From Mesorhizobium qingshengii (GTDB lineage: Bacteria; Pseudomonadota; Alphaproteobacteria; Rhizobiales; Rhizobiaceae), in NCBI RefSeq assembly GCF_027563465.1, contig NZ_JAPFQA010000004.1, positions 62,001 through 126,000 on the forward strand: a stretch of DNA of 64,000 nt. The letters are read 5' to 3'. The notes beneath the pieces are model-generated. The model saw nothing but the letters and a program-made list of their open reading frames with translations, was not told the DNA's origin and searched no databases. This document shows positions 53,473-63,437 of the stretch, piece by piece (positions within the stretch are counted from its first letter, which is position 1; every line of letters starts with the position of its first letter). A program made the position numbers and the translations under genes.

Positions 53473-54438
53473 GTGTTCGACGGGTTCAGCGCGATCTATG
53501 TGATCTATGCCGCGGCGGCGCTTGCCGGCATCCTGATCGCCGAGGCCTGCTATCTGCTTTACGCTGGCCGCAGCGACAAGCGGACCGCCATCAACCGGCG
53601 CATGAAGCTGCAGGGAAACAAGATCAGCCAGGAGCAGGTGCTGATCCAGCTGCGCAAGGAGCGCGGCCTCGATGCGGGGACATCGCTGTTCTCGCCGGAC
53701 CGGTTTCGTGCGCTACGCACCCAGTCTGGCATGATCATGCCGCAGCCGAAATTCCTGATGATCACCTCCGGCGCGGCATTCGGCGCCGCTCTGGTCGCGA
53801 TCTGGTATGGCTTGCCGCTGTTGATGGGGCTTGTGCTGTTTGTCGTGCTGGTGCCGGTGCTGCCGATAATGACGATGCGTTTCATGCGCAAGCGCCGGCT
53901 GAAGCGGTTCGGCGTGCAACTGCCGGAGGCACTGGAACTGATCACGCGCGGCCTGAAGGCCGGCCATCCGGTGCCGGTGGCGATCGCCATGGTGTCGCGT
54001 GAGATGCCCGACCCGATCGGCACCGAGTTCGGCGTCATCGCCGACGAAGTGACCTATGGATCCGATCTGGTTTCGGCGTTGAACTCGCTGTTCGACCGGG
54101 TTGGCCATGAGGACCTGCCGCTGTTCGTCACCGCCGTCTCGATCCAGACCAGTTCGGGCGGCAATCTGCGCGAGATCCTCGATGGCCTGTCGGCGACGAT
54201 CCGCGAGCGCGGCAAGCTGCGGCGCAAGGTGCGGGCTATTTCGACCGAAGGCCGCATGTCGGCTTATATTCTGACGGCGATCCCGGCACTGCTGTTTGCC
54301 GCCATCATGGCGCTGATGCCTGAGTTTTATCGCGACGTCTGGGGTGTGCCGAAAACCTGGTACCTGATTGGCGGGTCGGTCACATGGCTGATGCTGGGCA
54401 ATCTGATGATGTTCAAGATGTCGAATTTCCGGTTCTGA
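53473..54438 (+). CDS. tadB: Pilus inner-membrane platform protein TadB
   Basis: The 321-residue product begins with a GTG start five bases after the cpaF stop and has four membrane helices (about 7-28, 93-135 as two, and 270-315). A type II secretion system F domain lies in the cytoplasmic part (QLPEALELITRGLKAGHPV, EFGVIADEVTYGSDLVSAL). TadB and TadC form the core through which CpaF acts. Confidence 0.92.
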   Translation: MFDGFSAIYVIYAAAALAGILIAEACYLLYAGRSDKRTAINRRMKLQGNKISQEQVLIQLRKERGLDAGTSLFSPDRFRALRTQSGMIMPQPKFLMITSGAAFGAALVAIWYGLPLLMGLVLFVVLVPVLPIMTMRFMRKRRLKRFGVQLPEALELITRGLKAGHPVPVAIAMVSREMPDPIGTEFGVIADEVTYGSDLVSALNSLFDRVGHEDLPLFVTAVSIQTSSGGNLREILDGLSATIRERGKLRRKVRAISTEGRMSAYILTAIPALLFAAIMALMPEFYRDVWGVPKTWYLIGGSVTWLMLGNLMMFKMSNFRF

Positions 54439-54439
54439 C

Positions 54440-55402
54440 ATGCAGGGCTTCGTCGAATTCCTCGCCTCGCTTGCACCGACCTCGCTGATGCCGGTGGCCA
54501 TCATGCTGCTGGCCGCGGGCGCTATCGCCGTTGCCTGGCCGATGGTGGCGGCGAAGGGCGACCGCAACGAGGTCAGGCGCCGGCTCAAGGTCGACGACGG
54601 TCCCGCGGCCGCGAAGCCCGAGCCGGTGCAGAAGAAGAATGCCGGCGTGGTGCGCGAGAAGGCAGTCAAGAAGGCACAGGAATTCTATGCCAGGAGCGAC
54701 CCGGAAAATGTCGCTCGGCTGCGCATGAAGCTCATCCAGGCGGGCTACATGGAACCGCGCGCTGTCGGCATGTTTTTCCTTGTCCGGTTCTCGGCGATGA
54801 TCGGCACGGCGATCGGTGTCTTTGGGCTCAACCAGTGGATGGCCAGTCCAGACGCGACAATGGCCAGCCGTTGGACATTCGTCATCCTGTCGGGCGCGGC
54901 CGGCTATTTCCTGCCGGGCCTGGTGCTGAGCCAGCAGGTGCGGGAAAAGAGGCGCGAATACCGCAACGGCTTTCCCGATTTCATGGACCTGATGATCGTC
55001 TGCTCGGATGCGGGCATGAGCATGGAGGCCGGCATCGAGCGCGTCTCGAAGGAACTCGCCAAGACCTATCCGGCGCTCAGCCAGAACCTGCAGCTGGTGT
55101 CGCTGGAGCTGAGGGCTGGGCGCAGCCTCGATGATGCGCTGAAGGCGCTCGGCGATCGCCTCAGCCTGGACGAGGTTCGCTCCTTCGCCACGTTGTTGCA
55201 GCAGTCGAAGGAGCTCGGCACCAGCCTGTCGGGGGCGCTGCGCGTCTTTTCCGACGAAATGCGCCACAAGCGCATGTCGCTGGCCGAGGAAAAGGCGCAT
55301 GCCTTGCCAGCCAAGATGTCGGTGCCTGTGACGTTGTGCATCCTGCCGGTGGTGCTGATGATCGCGATCATCCCGATCATCGTCAGGATGACCTCGCATT
55401 AG
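54440..55402 (+). CDS. tadC: Pilus inner-membrane platform protein TadC
   Basis: The 320-residue product has the same T2SSF layout as TadB: helices near 18-35, 105-125, 138-160 and 295-315, and the F domain FPDFMDLMIVCSDAGMSMEA with ALKALGDRLSLDEVRSFATLL. It starts one base after the tadB stop. No further cpa/tad gene follows for 337 bases except a possible small frame. Confidence 0.92.
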   Translation: MQGFVEFLASLAPTSLMPVAIMLLAAGAIAVAWPMVAAKGDRNEVRRRLKVDDGPAAAKPEPVQKKNAGVVREKAVKKAQEFYARSDPENVARLRMKLIQAGYMEPRAVGMFFLVRFSAMIGTAIGVFGLNQWMASPDATMASRWTFVILSGAAGYFLPGLVLSQQVREKRREYRNGFPDFMDLMIVCSDAGMSMEAGIERVSKELAKTYPALSQNLQLVSLELRAGRSLDDALKALGDRLSLDEVRSFATLLQQSKELGTSLSGALRVFSDEMRHKRMSLAEEKAHALPAKMSVPVTLCILPVVLMIAIIPIIVRMTSH

Positions 55403-55454
55403 GATGTATTGAAATTCAGATGAGGCCGGCCTGCAGGCAGCGGTACATCGGGAT

Positions 55455-55652
55455 TTGCAAGGTCAGCAAACAAGCGTCGAGAGAGCGGCGCTGCGTTATG
55501 ATAGCAGCCGCCATCCCGATCCGGCGGCGCTCAAGGTCCTGGGCCGTGAGAACGCCGTTCGCACCCTTGCCGCAGCGGTTCCTCTGGGACTGGGAAGCCT
55601 TGCGGTCTGTGCCTGGTGGTTAATGGCTGGTGTGCCGGAAACCAAATCTTAG
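55455..55652 (+). CDS. Possible small membrane protein between tadC and the TPR lipoprotein
   Basis: The 65-codon frame from TTG 55455 gives a charged N-terminus (ALRYDSSRHPDPAALKVLGR) and one hydrophobic segment at about 39-60 (TLAAAVPLGLGSLAVCAWWLM). The start codon has only a poorly spaced GGGA. The coherent amphipathic-then-membrane pattern argues that it may be real. The rest of the 337-base gap after tadC shows no gene. Confidence 0.4.
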   Translation: MQGQQTSVERAALRYDSSRHPDPAALKVLGRENAVRTLAAAVPLGLGSLAVCAWWLMAGVPETKS

Positions 55653-55739
55653 GTGCATTTCGGCACCGAAGTTTAATCGCTCTTCTGTATCGTAATTCCT
55701 GAAGAAACGACCCGGCAAATCGGGCGACGGGGCAGGGGC

Positions 55740-56210
55740 ATGCGTCATACAACTTTCACGGCGGCGGCCGCGATCGCGGCCATTCTTATGGTAACCGGCT
55801 GTTCGACCAGCACCATCGACAAGACCAAGACCACGGCCATTCAGCCGGCGGCAAAGGACATCGACACCTCCGATCTGGCGCAAGGCAAGGCGCAGTTTCG
55901 CGACGCCAATTACGGTCTTGCCGAACAGCACTTCCGCAAGGCCGTCGAGTTGAAGGCCGACAACGCAGAGGCCTGGATGGGGCTGGCCGCGTCCTATGAC
56001 GAGCTCGGCCGTTTCGACTTCGCCGACCGCGCTTACAGCCAGCTTTTGAAAGTCGCCGGCCGCAAGCCGCAGATCGTCAACAACATGGGCTATTCGCAAC
56101 TGCTGCGCGGCAACAAGAAGAAGGCCAAGGTGCTGCTGCTCGAAGCGAAAGCCGGCATGGCCGATCCCACGGTCGTCAACGCCAACCTTGCTCTGCTGAA
56201 CAAGGGTTGA
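55740..56210 (+). CDS. TPR lipoprotein, TadD-like
   Basis: The 156-residue product has a lipoprotein signal with lipobox VTGC (lipid Cys about 21) and two to three tetratricopeptide repeats: YGLAEQHFRKAVELKADNAE, AWMGLAASYDELGRFDFADRA and NMGYSQLLRGNKKKAKVLL. In Tad loci such a protein (TadD) helps the secretin reach the outer membrane. It is shorter than usual TadD (often about 250 residues). Its place after tadC supports the link. Confidence 0.78.
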   Translation: MRHTTFTAAAAIAAILMVTGCSTSTIDKTKTTAIQPAAKDIDTSDLAQGKAQFRDANYGLAEQHFRKAVELKADNAEAWMGLAASYDELGRFDFADRAYSQLLKVAGRKPQIVNNMGYSQLLRGNKKKAKVLLLEAKAGMADPTVVNANLALLNKG

Positions 56211-56335
56211 TCTGGTACCTCGCGGCAGCCGGTCCGGTTTCGGGACACATGGCATCGACACTTTGTAAACCCTCTCCGCAGGTCGGGCCGAAAGATCAGC
56301 GGAAAACCATATCCGAGGGCCGTCGCTGACCTAGA

Positions 56336-57553
56336 ATGCAGCGCGCAACCGCCGACGCTCAAGGGCCCTCTCCGAACATGCTGGACTTCAGTTCGCTCTT
56401 GCTCGCAGCCGCGCTGTCGGGCACCTGCCTCAGCATCACGATGTTTGCGATCTGGTTCGCCGCGCCCAAGGCAGGCTTCGTCCTGACGGTGGCGTGCGGC
56501 ATTCTGGTGCTCGTCGCGCATGTGATCCTGTTCTGGCGGTACGCCAGGGAACCTGATCCGCTGCTTTGCCAGATCGCGCTTGCGCTGCTCAGTCTGGGGT
56601 TCCTGATCCTGTGCCTTTCGGCCATGCAGTATCTCGGCGTGCCCGGCTACCGACGTGCCGTTGCGCCGACGCTTGCCGCCATGGCCGTTTGTGCGGTGGT
56701 GACCTTCTTCGGCCTTGATGGTGTCGGCTTCATCAACACCTACACAACGGTGACCGCGCTGCTGGCGGCGATCGGGGCCATGTTCTGGATCAACGGCAGC
56801 CATGATCGCCGGATCCTACTGGTGGTTTCGTTTCTGAGCGGCACCTGTGCGGTATCGTTTGCCCTTTGCGGTGTTGTTCTGCTGGCCAAGGGGCAGTGGA
56901 CGCTCGCGGCCGCGCCCGACAACTGGGCCGAACGACTGAACACTGTCGTGGCGGTGGCCTGCATGACCGGCCTCGGCGCATTGACGCTGTCGCTCCACCA
57001 TCTGCAGGCGCAGATCGAGCTGAAGGCCGAGACCATGACCGATCCGTTGACGGGGCTGATGAACCGTCGAGGGTTGAAGTCACTCTATGGCGAGCGGACT
57101 TTCGGTCCATTCATGTCCATCGTCATGTTTGACCTCGACCATTTCAAGAGGACGAACGATGTCCATGGCCACCCGGTGGGGGACCAGGTCCTGTGCCGCT
57201 TCGCCTCGGTCATCAAGAAATATGCCAGGACCGGCGTCGACGCCTTTCGCCTGGGCGGCGAGGAATTCGCCATCGTCATGTCGCGGATGACCGAAGACAG
57301 GGCGTATGATCTCGCCAGCAAGATCGGCGTTGCCTTCGGCACCGAAATCGTTGCCACCCAGAACGATCCGTTGCGCAGCACGGTCAGCGGCGGCATCGGC
57401 TTTGGCGAGGCAAGCGGCAGCAGCCTCGATCAAGTGCTGGCCGAGGCCGACGCGGCGCTCTATGCCGCCAAGCGCGCCGGGCGAAATTGTGTCATCAGCC
57501 AGAAAAGGATGGGCAAGGCCGAACCGCTCAAGCCGGCCTTGCGCTCCGCGTGA
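56336..57553 (+). CDS. Diguanylate cyclase with N-terminal membrane domain
   Basis: The 405-residue product has about seven N-terminal membrane helices (15-225) and a C-terminal GGDEF domain with TDPLTGLMNRRGL, DLDHFKRTNDVHGHPVGD and the active site GGEEF (307-311). The inhibitory site position (usually RxxD) reads RTGV, so product inhibition may be lost. It makes cyclic di-GMP and could act on the neighbouring pilus, though no operon link is shown. MLDFSS at 56378 is a possible later start. Its stop lies one base from the convergent gcvP stop. Confidence 0.9.
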   Translation: MQRATADAQGPSPNMLDFSSLLLAAALSGTCLSITMFAIWFAAPKAGFVLTVACGILVLVAHVILFWRYAREPDPLLCQIALALLSLGFLILCLSAMQYLGVPGYRRAVAPTLAAMAVCAVVTFFGLDGVGFINTYTTVTALLAAIGAMFWINGSHDRRILLVVSFLSGTCAVSFALCGVVLLAKGQWTLAAAPDNWAERLNTVVAVACMTGLGALTLSLHHLQAQIELKAETMTDPLTGLMNRRGLKSLYGERTFGPFMSIVMFDLDHFKRTNDVHGHPVGDQVLCRFASVIKKYARTGVDAFRLGGEEFAIVMSRMTEDRAYDLASKIGVAFGTEIVATQNDPLRSTVSGGIGFGEASGSSLDQVLAEADAALYAAKRAGRNCVISQKRMGKAEPLKPALRSA

Positions 57554-57554
57554 C

Positions 57555-60365
57555 TTATTCCGCGGCCCCAAGATAATCCGACAGCGGCGGGCAGGAGCAG
57601 ACCAGGTTGCGGTCGCCGGCGACATTGTCGATGCGCGACACCGGCGGCCAGTACTTCGCGGCGGTGTCGGCATCGCCGGCGGGATAGGCCGCTTCCAGGC
57701 GCGAATAGGGGTGGGTCCACTGTCCGGCCAGCGCCTCGGCGGCGGTGTGCGGTGCGTTGACCAGCGGGTTGTCGGCCAAAGGCCATTCGCCCCTGGCGAC
57801 CTTTGCCGCTTCGCCCGATATGGCGACCATTGCCTCGCAGAAGCGATCGAGTTCCCGCTTCGGCTCGGACTCGGTCGGCTCCACCATCAGCGTGCCGGCG
57901 ACGGGGAACGACATGGTCGGCGCATGGAAACCATAGTCGATCAGACGCTTGGCCACATCGTCGACGCTGATGCCGGCGCTGTCCTTGAGCACGCGGGTGT
58001 CGAGAATGCACTCATGCGCGACGCGTCCCTGGCTGCCCTTGTAGAGCACGGGGAAATGCGCGCCGAGCCGCGTTGCCACATAATTGGCGGAAAGGATTGC
58101 CGTTTCAGTCGCTTGCTTGAGGCCGGACGCGCCCATCATGCGGATGTACATCCAGGTGATCGGCAGGATCGAGGCGCTGCCGAACGGAGCCGCCGAGACG
58201 GCATGCGCGGAGCCTTCGGTGACATGGCCGGGCAAATACGGCTTCAGGTGCGCCTTGACGCCGATCGGGCCGATGCCGGGACCGCCGCCGCCATGCGGGA
58301 TGCAGAAGGTCTTGTGCAGGTTCATGTGGCAGACATCGGCGCCGATGTCGCCGGGCCGCGCCAGGCCGACCAGCGCGTTGAGGTTGGCCCCGTCGAAATA
58401 GACCTGCCCGCCATGCTCATGGATCAGCGCGCAGAGGTCGCGCGCGCCTTCCTCGAACACGCCATGCGTCGAAGGATAGGTGAACATCAGCGCGGCGAGA
58501 TTGTGCGCATGTTCGGCCGCCTTGGCCTTCATGTCGTCCATGTCGATGTTGCCGTCTTCGGTGCAGCGCACGACGACGACGCTCATGCCGGCCATCGCGG
58601 CACTTGCCGGGTTGGTGCCATGCGCCGAGGACGGGATCAGGCAGACAGTGCGGTGACTGTCGCCGCGCGAGCGGTGGTAGCCGCGGATGGCGAGCAGGCC
58701 GGCATATTCGCCCTGGCTGCCGGCATTGGGCTGCAAGGTGACCGCATCGAAGCCGGTGATCTCCGACAACCAGCCCTCCAACTCGCCGATCATGGCGCGA
58801 TAGCCGGCCGAATGCGCGGACGGCGCGAAGGGATGCAGGTTGGCGATGCTCGGCCAGCTCACCGGCATCATCTCGGCGGCGGCGTTAAGTTTCATGGTGC
58901 AGGATCCCAGCGGGATCATGGCGCGGTCGAGCGCCAGGTCCTTGTCGGCGAGCCGGCGCAGGAAGCGCATCATGTCGGTTTCCGACTTGTTTTCATGGAA
59001 GACAGGCTGGGTCAGGAACTCCTTGCCGCGCGGTTTGCCAGGCACGGTGCTGCCGGCCGAGGGACCAGCCTTGGCGCCGAACAACGCCGCGATCGCGTCG
59101 AGATCGGCATCGGTCGAGGTCTCGTCGAAGCTGATGCCGACATGGTCGGCGTCGATGACGCGCAGCAGGCGGCCGGTCTTTTCGGCGGCCGTCGCGATCT
59201 GTGCGGCCTTGCCCTTCGTTTCCACCGTCACCGTGTCGAAACGGCGGGCGCCCAGCACCGACACGCCTGCCGCCTCGAGGCCGCTTGCCAGACGGTTGGC
59301 AAGCGCGTGGAGGCGCCCGGCAATCGCCTGCAGACCGGCGGGGCCGTGCCAGATGGCGTAAGCGGTCGCCATGTTGGCGAGCAGCGCTTGCGCGGTGCAG
59401 ATGTTGGAGGTCGCCTTGTCGCGGCGGATATGCTGCTCGCGCGTCTGCAGGGCAAGCCGGTAGCCGGGACGGCCCTTGCTGTCGGTGGATTGGCCGACCA
59501 GGCGGCCGGGCATCAATCGCGTCAGCTTGTCGGAAACGGCGCAGTAGGCGGCGTGCGGGCCGCCAAAGCCCATCGGCACGCCAAAGCGCTGCATTGGGCC
59601 GACAGCAATGTCAGCGCCGAGTTTTGCCGGGGCATCGGTCAGCGTCAGGCCGAATGGGTCGGCGATGAACACGACCAGCGCGCCGGCCGCACGGGCTTTT
59701 TCGATCGCGGCCTTGTGGTCGCCATAGACGCCAAACGTGTCCGGCCAGGAGACAAGCAGGGCGGCCGTGTTGTCGTCGATCGTCTCGCCGTCGATCTCGA
59801 TGCCGAGCGGCTCGGCGCGAGTACGCACCACGTCCAGCGTCTGCGGATGGGGAGTGCCGGCGAGTGCTATCTTGGTGCGCTTGTCGCGATGGTGGCGCAA
59901 CGCGATGCCGACGGCTTCCGCGACCGCTGTCGCTTCATCAAGCAGCGAGGCCGACGCCACCGGCAAGCCGGTCAGTTCGGCCACCAGCGTCTGGAAGTTG
60001 AACAGCATTTCGAGCCGGCCCTGGCTGATCTCGGCCTGGTAGGGTGTGTAGGCCGTGTACCAGGCCGGGTTCTCGAACAGGTTGCGCTGGATGACCGGCG
60101 GGACATGGACGCCGTGATAGCCGGCGCCGATGAAGCTCTTCAGCACCGTATTCCTGGCCATCGTCGCCGAAAGCTCGGCCAGCGCTTCCGCCTCGCTCGC
60201 CGGTGCGGGCAAGGCAAGCGGCCGGTCGAGCCGGATCGACTTCGGCACGGACTGGCTGATCAGCGTCTCGACCGAGGGAACGCCGATGGCGGCGAGCATC
60301 GCTCTGGTGTCATTGAGGCCCGGGCCGATGTGGCGGGCCGAGAAGGGGTAGGGTGCTGCGGTCAT
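57555..60365 (-). CDS. gcvP: Glycine dehydrogenase (decarboxylating), P protein
   Basis: The 936-residue PLP enzyme decarboxylates glycine and passes the aminomethyl group to GcvH. The two halves are fused in one chain, with the conserved N-terminus [11 protein letters not shown] and PLP lysine in [19 protein letters not shown] 60365 follows TTGGAAAAG; TTG 60374 is not needed. It is the third gene of gcvT-gcvH-gcvP, 18 bases after gcvH. Confidence 0.97.
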   Translation of the reverse strand: MTAAPYPFSARHIGPGLNDTRAMLAAIGVPSVETLISQSVPKSIRLDRPLALPAPASEAEALAELSATMARNTVLKSFIGAGYHGVHVPPVIQRNLFENPAWYTAYTPYQAEISQGRLEMLFNFQTLVAELTGLPVASASLLDEATAVAEAVGIALRHHRDKRTKIALAGTPHPQTLDVVRTRAEPLGIEIDGETIDDNTAALLVSWPDTFGVYGDHKAAIEKARAAGALVVFIADPFGLTLTDAPAKLGADIAVGPMQRFGVPMGFGGPHAAYCAVSDKLTRLMPGRLVGQSTDSKGRPGYRLALQTREQHIRRDKATSNICTAQALLANMATAYAIWHGPAGLQAIAGRLHALANRLASGLEAAGVSVLGARRFDTVTVETKGKAAQIATAAEKTGRLLRVIDADHVGISFDETSTDADLDAIAALFGAKAGPSAGSTVPGKPRGKEFLTQPVFHENKSETDMMRFLRRLADKDLALDRAMIPLGSCTMKLNAAAEMMPVSWPSIANLHPFAPSAHSAGYRAMIGELEGWLSEITGFDAVTLQPNAGSQGEYAGLLAIRGYHRSRGDSHRTVCLIPSSAHGTNPASAAMAGMSVVVVRCTEDGNIDMDDMKAKAAEHAHNLAALMFTYPSTHGVFEEGARDLCALIHEHGGQVYFDGANLNALVGLARPGDIGADVCHMNLHKTFCIPHGGGGPGIGPIGVKAHLKPYLPGHVTEGSAHAVSAAPFGSASILPITWMYIRMMGASGLKQATETAILSANYVATRLGAHFPVLYKGSQGRVAHECILDTRVLKDSAGISVDDVAKRLIDYGFHAPTMSFPVAGTLMVEPTESEPKRELDRFCEAMVAISGEAAKVARGEWPLADNPLVNAPHTAAEALAGQWTHPYSRLEAAYPAGDADTAAKYWPPVSRIDNVAGDRNLVCSCPPLSDYLGAAE

Positions 60366-60383
60366 CTTTTCCAAGTCCTGATA

Positions 60384-60752
60384 TCAGCCGATATGGGCTT
60401 TGTAGGCGGCCTCATCCATGAGGCCCGCGAGCTGGCTTTCGTCGGCAAGCTTCATCTTCCACAGCCAGCCGGCGCCAGTCGCCGCCGAGTTGACCAGCGA
60501 CGGATCCGAGGACAGCTTGCCGTTGGCCTCGGTGATTTCGCCATCGACCGGCGCGTAGACATCGGAGGCCGCCTTGACGGATTCGACCACGACGGCGGTA
60601 TCGCCCTTGGACAGCTTCCTTCCCGTTTCCGGCAGTTCGACGAAGACGAGGTCGCCGAGCTGTTCCTGCGCGTAGTCGGTGATGCCGACGGTGGCGACGC
60701 CGCCCTCGACGCGGAGCCACTCGTGATCTTCGGTGAAATAGGTCGTTGCCAT
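60384..60752 (-). CDS. gcvH: Glycine cleavage H protein
   Basis: The 122-residue carrier holds the aminomethyl group on lipoyl-lysine; the site is [17 protein letters not shown] (Lys at about 60). TEDHEWLR and [13 protein letters not shown] are family signatures. It lies five bases after the gcvT stop. Lipoylation enzymes are outside the window. Confidence 0.97.
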   Translation of the reverse strand: MATTYFTEDHEWLRVEGGVATVGITDYAQEQLGDLVFVELPETGRKLSKGDTAVVVESVKAASDVYAPVDGEITEANGKLSSDPSLVNSAATGAGWLWKMKLADESQLAGLMDEAAYKAHIG

Positions 60753-60757
60753 GGAGA

Positions 60758-61858
60758 TTATCCTTTGCGGTAGCGATGCGGTGTGAAGGGCAGGGAGCTG
60801 ATATCGACAGGGATTTTCGTGCCGCGCACGTCGGCGAAAACCCGTGTTCCGGGCTTTGCCAGTGGTGTCGCGACATAACCCATGGCGACCGGATGGCCAG
60901 CCGACGGGCCGAAGCCGCCTGAGGTGACATGGCCGGCGGGCTTGCCGTCACCATCGAAGAGCGCAGCACCGGCGCGCACTGGCTGGCGGCCGTCCGGCTT
61001 CAGCCCGACGCGCTTTTGCGCGGGTCCTCGTTCCACGCTGGCACGCAGGGCGTCGGCGCCGATGAAAGCGCCGGAAGCGCGGACCTCCTTCGGGATCGCC
61101 CACATCAGCGCGGCAGCGGCCGGGTCGGTCTCCGGCGTGATGTCCTGGCCATGCAGGCAGAGCCCGGCTTCCAGCCGCAGGCTGTCGCGAGCGGCAAGGC
61201 CGATCCACATCACGCGCTCATCTTCAAGGAGCTTCGCGACAAGGCCGCGCGCATCGGCCTCCGGCAGGCCGATCTCGAAACCGTCCTCGCCGGTATAGCC
61301 CGACCGGCTCATGAACCAGTTCTTTCGTGGCTCGACACCGTGCATGAACAGCAGCGCCCCGGTCTCGATGCCGGCACGGGAAAGGGCTGCCCAGGCTTCC
61401 GGCCCCTGGATGGCCAGGAAGACGCGGTCGAGCGGCTCGACGCTGGCGTCGAAACCGTTGGCAAGCTCACGCAGATGCTTTTCGTCCGCGACGGCATTGC
61501 CGGCATTGGCGACCACCATGAAGCGCTCGTCGCCGAGCCTGGTCACGATCAGATCGTCGAGAATGCCGCCCGCTTCGTTCAGGAAAAATGTCAGTTTGGA
61601 CTGTGAGATTTCAAGCGCGCCGGAATCCAGCGGGCAGGCGCGGTTGAGCAGCGAAGCCGCGCCCGGTCCGCTGACCTCGAACAGCTTCATATGCGAGATG
61701 TCGAACAGGCCGGCATGTTCGCGGGTGTGAAGATGCTCCTTCATGACGCCGGCCGGATAGGTCAGCGGCATCGACCAGCCGGCAAAGGCGCCAAAGCGGG
61801 CACCGGCGGCCACATGGGTATCTTCGAGGGGAAGGTGTTTGGTGTCGTCGCCCGTCAT
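60758..61858 (-). CDS. gcvT: Glycine cleavage T protein (aminomethyltransferase)
   Basis: The 366-residue enzyme moves the methylene group to tetrahydrofolate and releases ammonia. Visible signatures are [30 protein letters not shown], the conserved Arg and Asp in [20 protein letters not shown] and [11 protein letters not shown]. It is the first gene of the operon, preceded by a glycine riboswitch. Confidence 0.96.
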   Translation of the reverse strand: MTGDDTKHLPLEDTHVAAGARFGAFAGWSMPLTYPAGVMKEHLHTREHAGLFDISHMKLFEVSGPGAASLLNRACPLDSGALEISQSKLTFFLNEAGGILDDLIVTRLGDERFMVVANAGNAVADEKHLRELANGFDASVEPLDRVFLAIQGPEAWAALSRAGIETGALLFMHGVEPRKNWFMSRSGYTGEDGFEIGLPEADARGLVAKLLEDERVMWIGLAARDSLRLEAGLCLHGQDITPETDPAAAALMWAIPKEVRASGAFIGADALRASVERGPAQKRVGLKPDGRQPVRAGAALFDGDGKPAGHVTSGGFGPSAGHPVAMGYVATPLAKPGTRVFADVRGTKIPVDISSLPFTPHRYRKG

Positions 61859-61904
61859 GTCGTCTCCAGAGTCGCACGCAATCGGCCGCTGATGGCGACC
61901 AGTC

Positions 61905-62086
61905 CGTGCCCCTCTGTCTGAAGCCTGAGAGACTCGCGCAGCCGGAACCCTGTCAGCGGCGCTTACACCTTCGGCGCGGGGGCAAGCCCCGACTTTCCAG
62001 AGTGTCTTTCCCGTCTACGGTTCTTTTGCCTGAGAGATTTCGGGCGATTTCCCCTTCGGCGACAGCTTTCGCTGCTCTCTCCCGCA
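61905..62086 (-). promoter_or_regulatory. Tandem glycine riboswitch upstream of gcvTHP
   Basis: On the minus strand the first aptamer starts near GCGGGAGAGAGC, then GCCGAAGGGG and AATCTCTCAGGC, AAAAGAACCG linker, and the second aptamer has CTCTGGAAAG, GCGCCGAAGGTG and GAGTCTCTCAGGC. The paired CTCTCAGGC elements and the GCCGAAGG loops are the hallmark of the two-aptamer glycine riboswitch. It would raise gcv expression when glycine is high. The 3' end lies about 46 bases before the gcvT start. Confidence 0.95.
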
Positions 62087-62168
62087 AACAGGTAGGACTC
62101 AAAACCTCAAGCCCTCGACGCGCCATCCATAGCCCGTCGGCGACACCTTGTCACCTCCCAGCGACATT

Positions 62169-62271
62169 TAAAGCGCATCGCGCTGAAACGGATTCAGGCG
62201 ATGCGCTTTAGCTCTTTGATTTTGGCGCATGTCGTTCTCCCAAACCGCTGACATTTTTTGGGCGACATGCG
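62169..62271. repeat. Two adjacent palindromic repeats
   Basis: The left element has perfect 13-base arms, TAAAGCGCATCGC (62169-62181) and GCGATGCGCTTTA (62198-62210). The right element has 9-base arms, CGCATGTCG (62226-62234) and CGACATGCG (62263-62271), and is a relative of the one at 33421. Both are of a type I recall as frequent in Mesorhizobium intergenic DNA. Confidence 0.8.
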
Positions 62272-62384
62272 TTGGCCGGCAAGTCTTCGCTAACCACGCC
62301 GTTTGCCGGTTTTTCAAGACACTCCTGATATACCAGCAAAAGCGAGGCTTTGGGCCGGTTTCTGCCGGTAACTGGGGACGACAA

Positions 62385-63386
62385 ATGGGCGAATTGATCA
62401 TGAGCGCGCCGGTGGCGGGGCTGACCTCGAAAAGCCGCATCGCCGCTGAAGACGTGGCCATGTTGCGCCACGAAGTGTTCAGAGACGGCGTGGTGACGCG
62501 CGGCGAGGCCGAGGCGCTGTTCGCTCTCGACGCCACGGCGCGGGAGAAATGCCCGGAATGGCCGCAGTTCTTCGTCGAGGCGGTTACCGACTACATCGTT
62601 CACCAGGAAAAGCCTTCCGGCTACATCTCGCAGGACAATGCCGACTGGCTGATCCGCACGATCTCGCGTGACGGCATGGTCGACAGCCGCACCGAACTCG
62701 AATTGCTGGTGCATGTGCTGGAAGAAGCACGGTCGTCGCCGGGCCGGCTTTGCGTCTATGCGCTGGAGCAGGTCGTCCACGCGGTCATCGATGGCAAGGG
62801 GCCGCTGATGCTCGGTGGTGCGTTGGTTCCCGGACTGATTGCCAAGGCGGAGGTCGAGCTGCTGCGCCGCATCCTCCATGCCCATGGCGGTGACGGCAAC
62901 ATTGCCATCACCCGCGCCGAGGCCGATGTGTTGTTCAGGATCAACGAGCGGACGGCCCAGGCCAACAACGATCCGTCCTGGAATGACCTGTTCGTCAAGG
63001 CGATCGCCAATTTCGTCATGTGCTCGGCCGGCTATGAAGCACCGACACGCGATGTCGCGCTGCGCCAAGAATCCTTCCTGGATCAGGCCGATCCGCAAAT
63101 CGGCAGCTTCTTCAGCCGCATGATGTCGGGTGGATTTGCCGGCCTCATGGAGGCCTATCGGTCCCCGGACGACATCGAGGCCGAATGGGAGGCCAAGAAC
63201 AGGGCGGCCGCGGCATTGGCCCGTCGTGCCGAGACGATCGATGCCGGCGAAGCCGGATGGCTGATCGAGCACATCGGCGTCGACAGGCCCTTGTACGAGA
63301 ACGAGCGCGCGCTGCTGACGCTGATCAAGCACGCCACGCCGGAGATCCATCCGGCGCTGAAGCCACTGCTCGACAAGGTTGCCTGA
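62385..63386 (+). CDS. Protein with an internal duplication of a DGxxTRxEAxxLF module, function unknown
   Basis: The 333-residue product contains two related stretches at about 22-75 and 155-215. Unit one has VFRDGVVTRGEAEALFAL and WPQFFVEAVTDYIV; unit two has GGDGNIAITRAEADVLFRI and WNDLFVKAIANFVM. Further DG-containing lines (SRDGMVDSRTELELL) lie between them, loosely like TerB or EF-hand helices. There is no signal peptide. GGGGACGACAA before ATG 62385 supports the start. I do not recognise a family name. Confidence 0.75.
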   Translation: MGELIMSAPVAGLTSKSRIAAEDVAMLRHEVFRDGVVTRGEAEALFALDATAREKCPEWPQFFVEAVTDYIVHQEKPSGYISQDNADWLIRTISRDGMVDSRTELELLVHVLEEARSSPGRLCVYALEQVVHAVIDGKGPLMLGGALVPGLIAKAEVELLRRILHAHGGDGNIAITRAEADVLFRINERTAQANNDPSWNDLFVKAIANFVMCSAGYEAPTRDVALRQESFLDQADPQIGSFFSRMMSGGFAGLMEAYRSPDDIEAEWEAKNRAAAALARRAETIDAGEAGWLIEHIGVDRPLYENERALLTLIKHATPEIHPALKPLLDKVA

Positions 63387-63437
63387 CAAGTGTTGGGTTG
63401 CCTGTCCTGGGCTACCTGGCCAGTCCTGGCTACCTGA

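Noticed and set aside
57306..60773. 1155-codon plus-strand frame opposite gcvP
   Set aside because: It is the longest open frame in the window but is antisense to a fully conserved gcvP and gcvH; the length is a by-product of codon bias.
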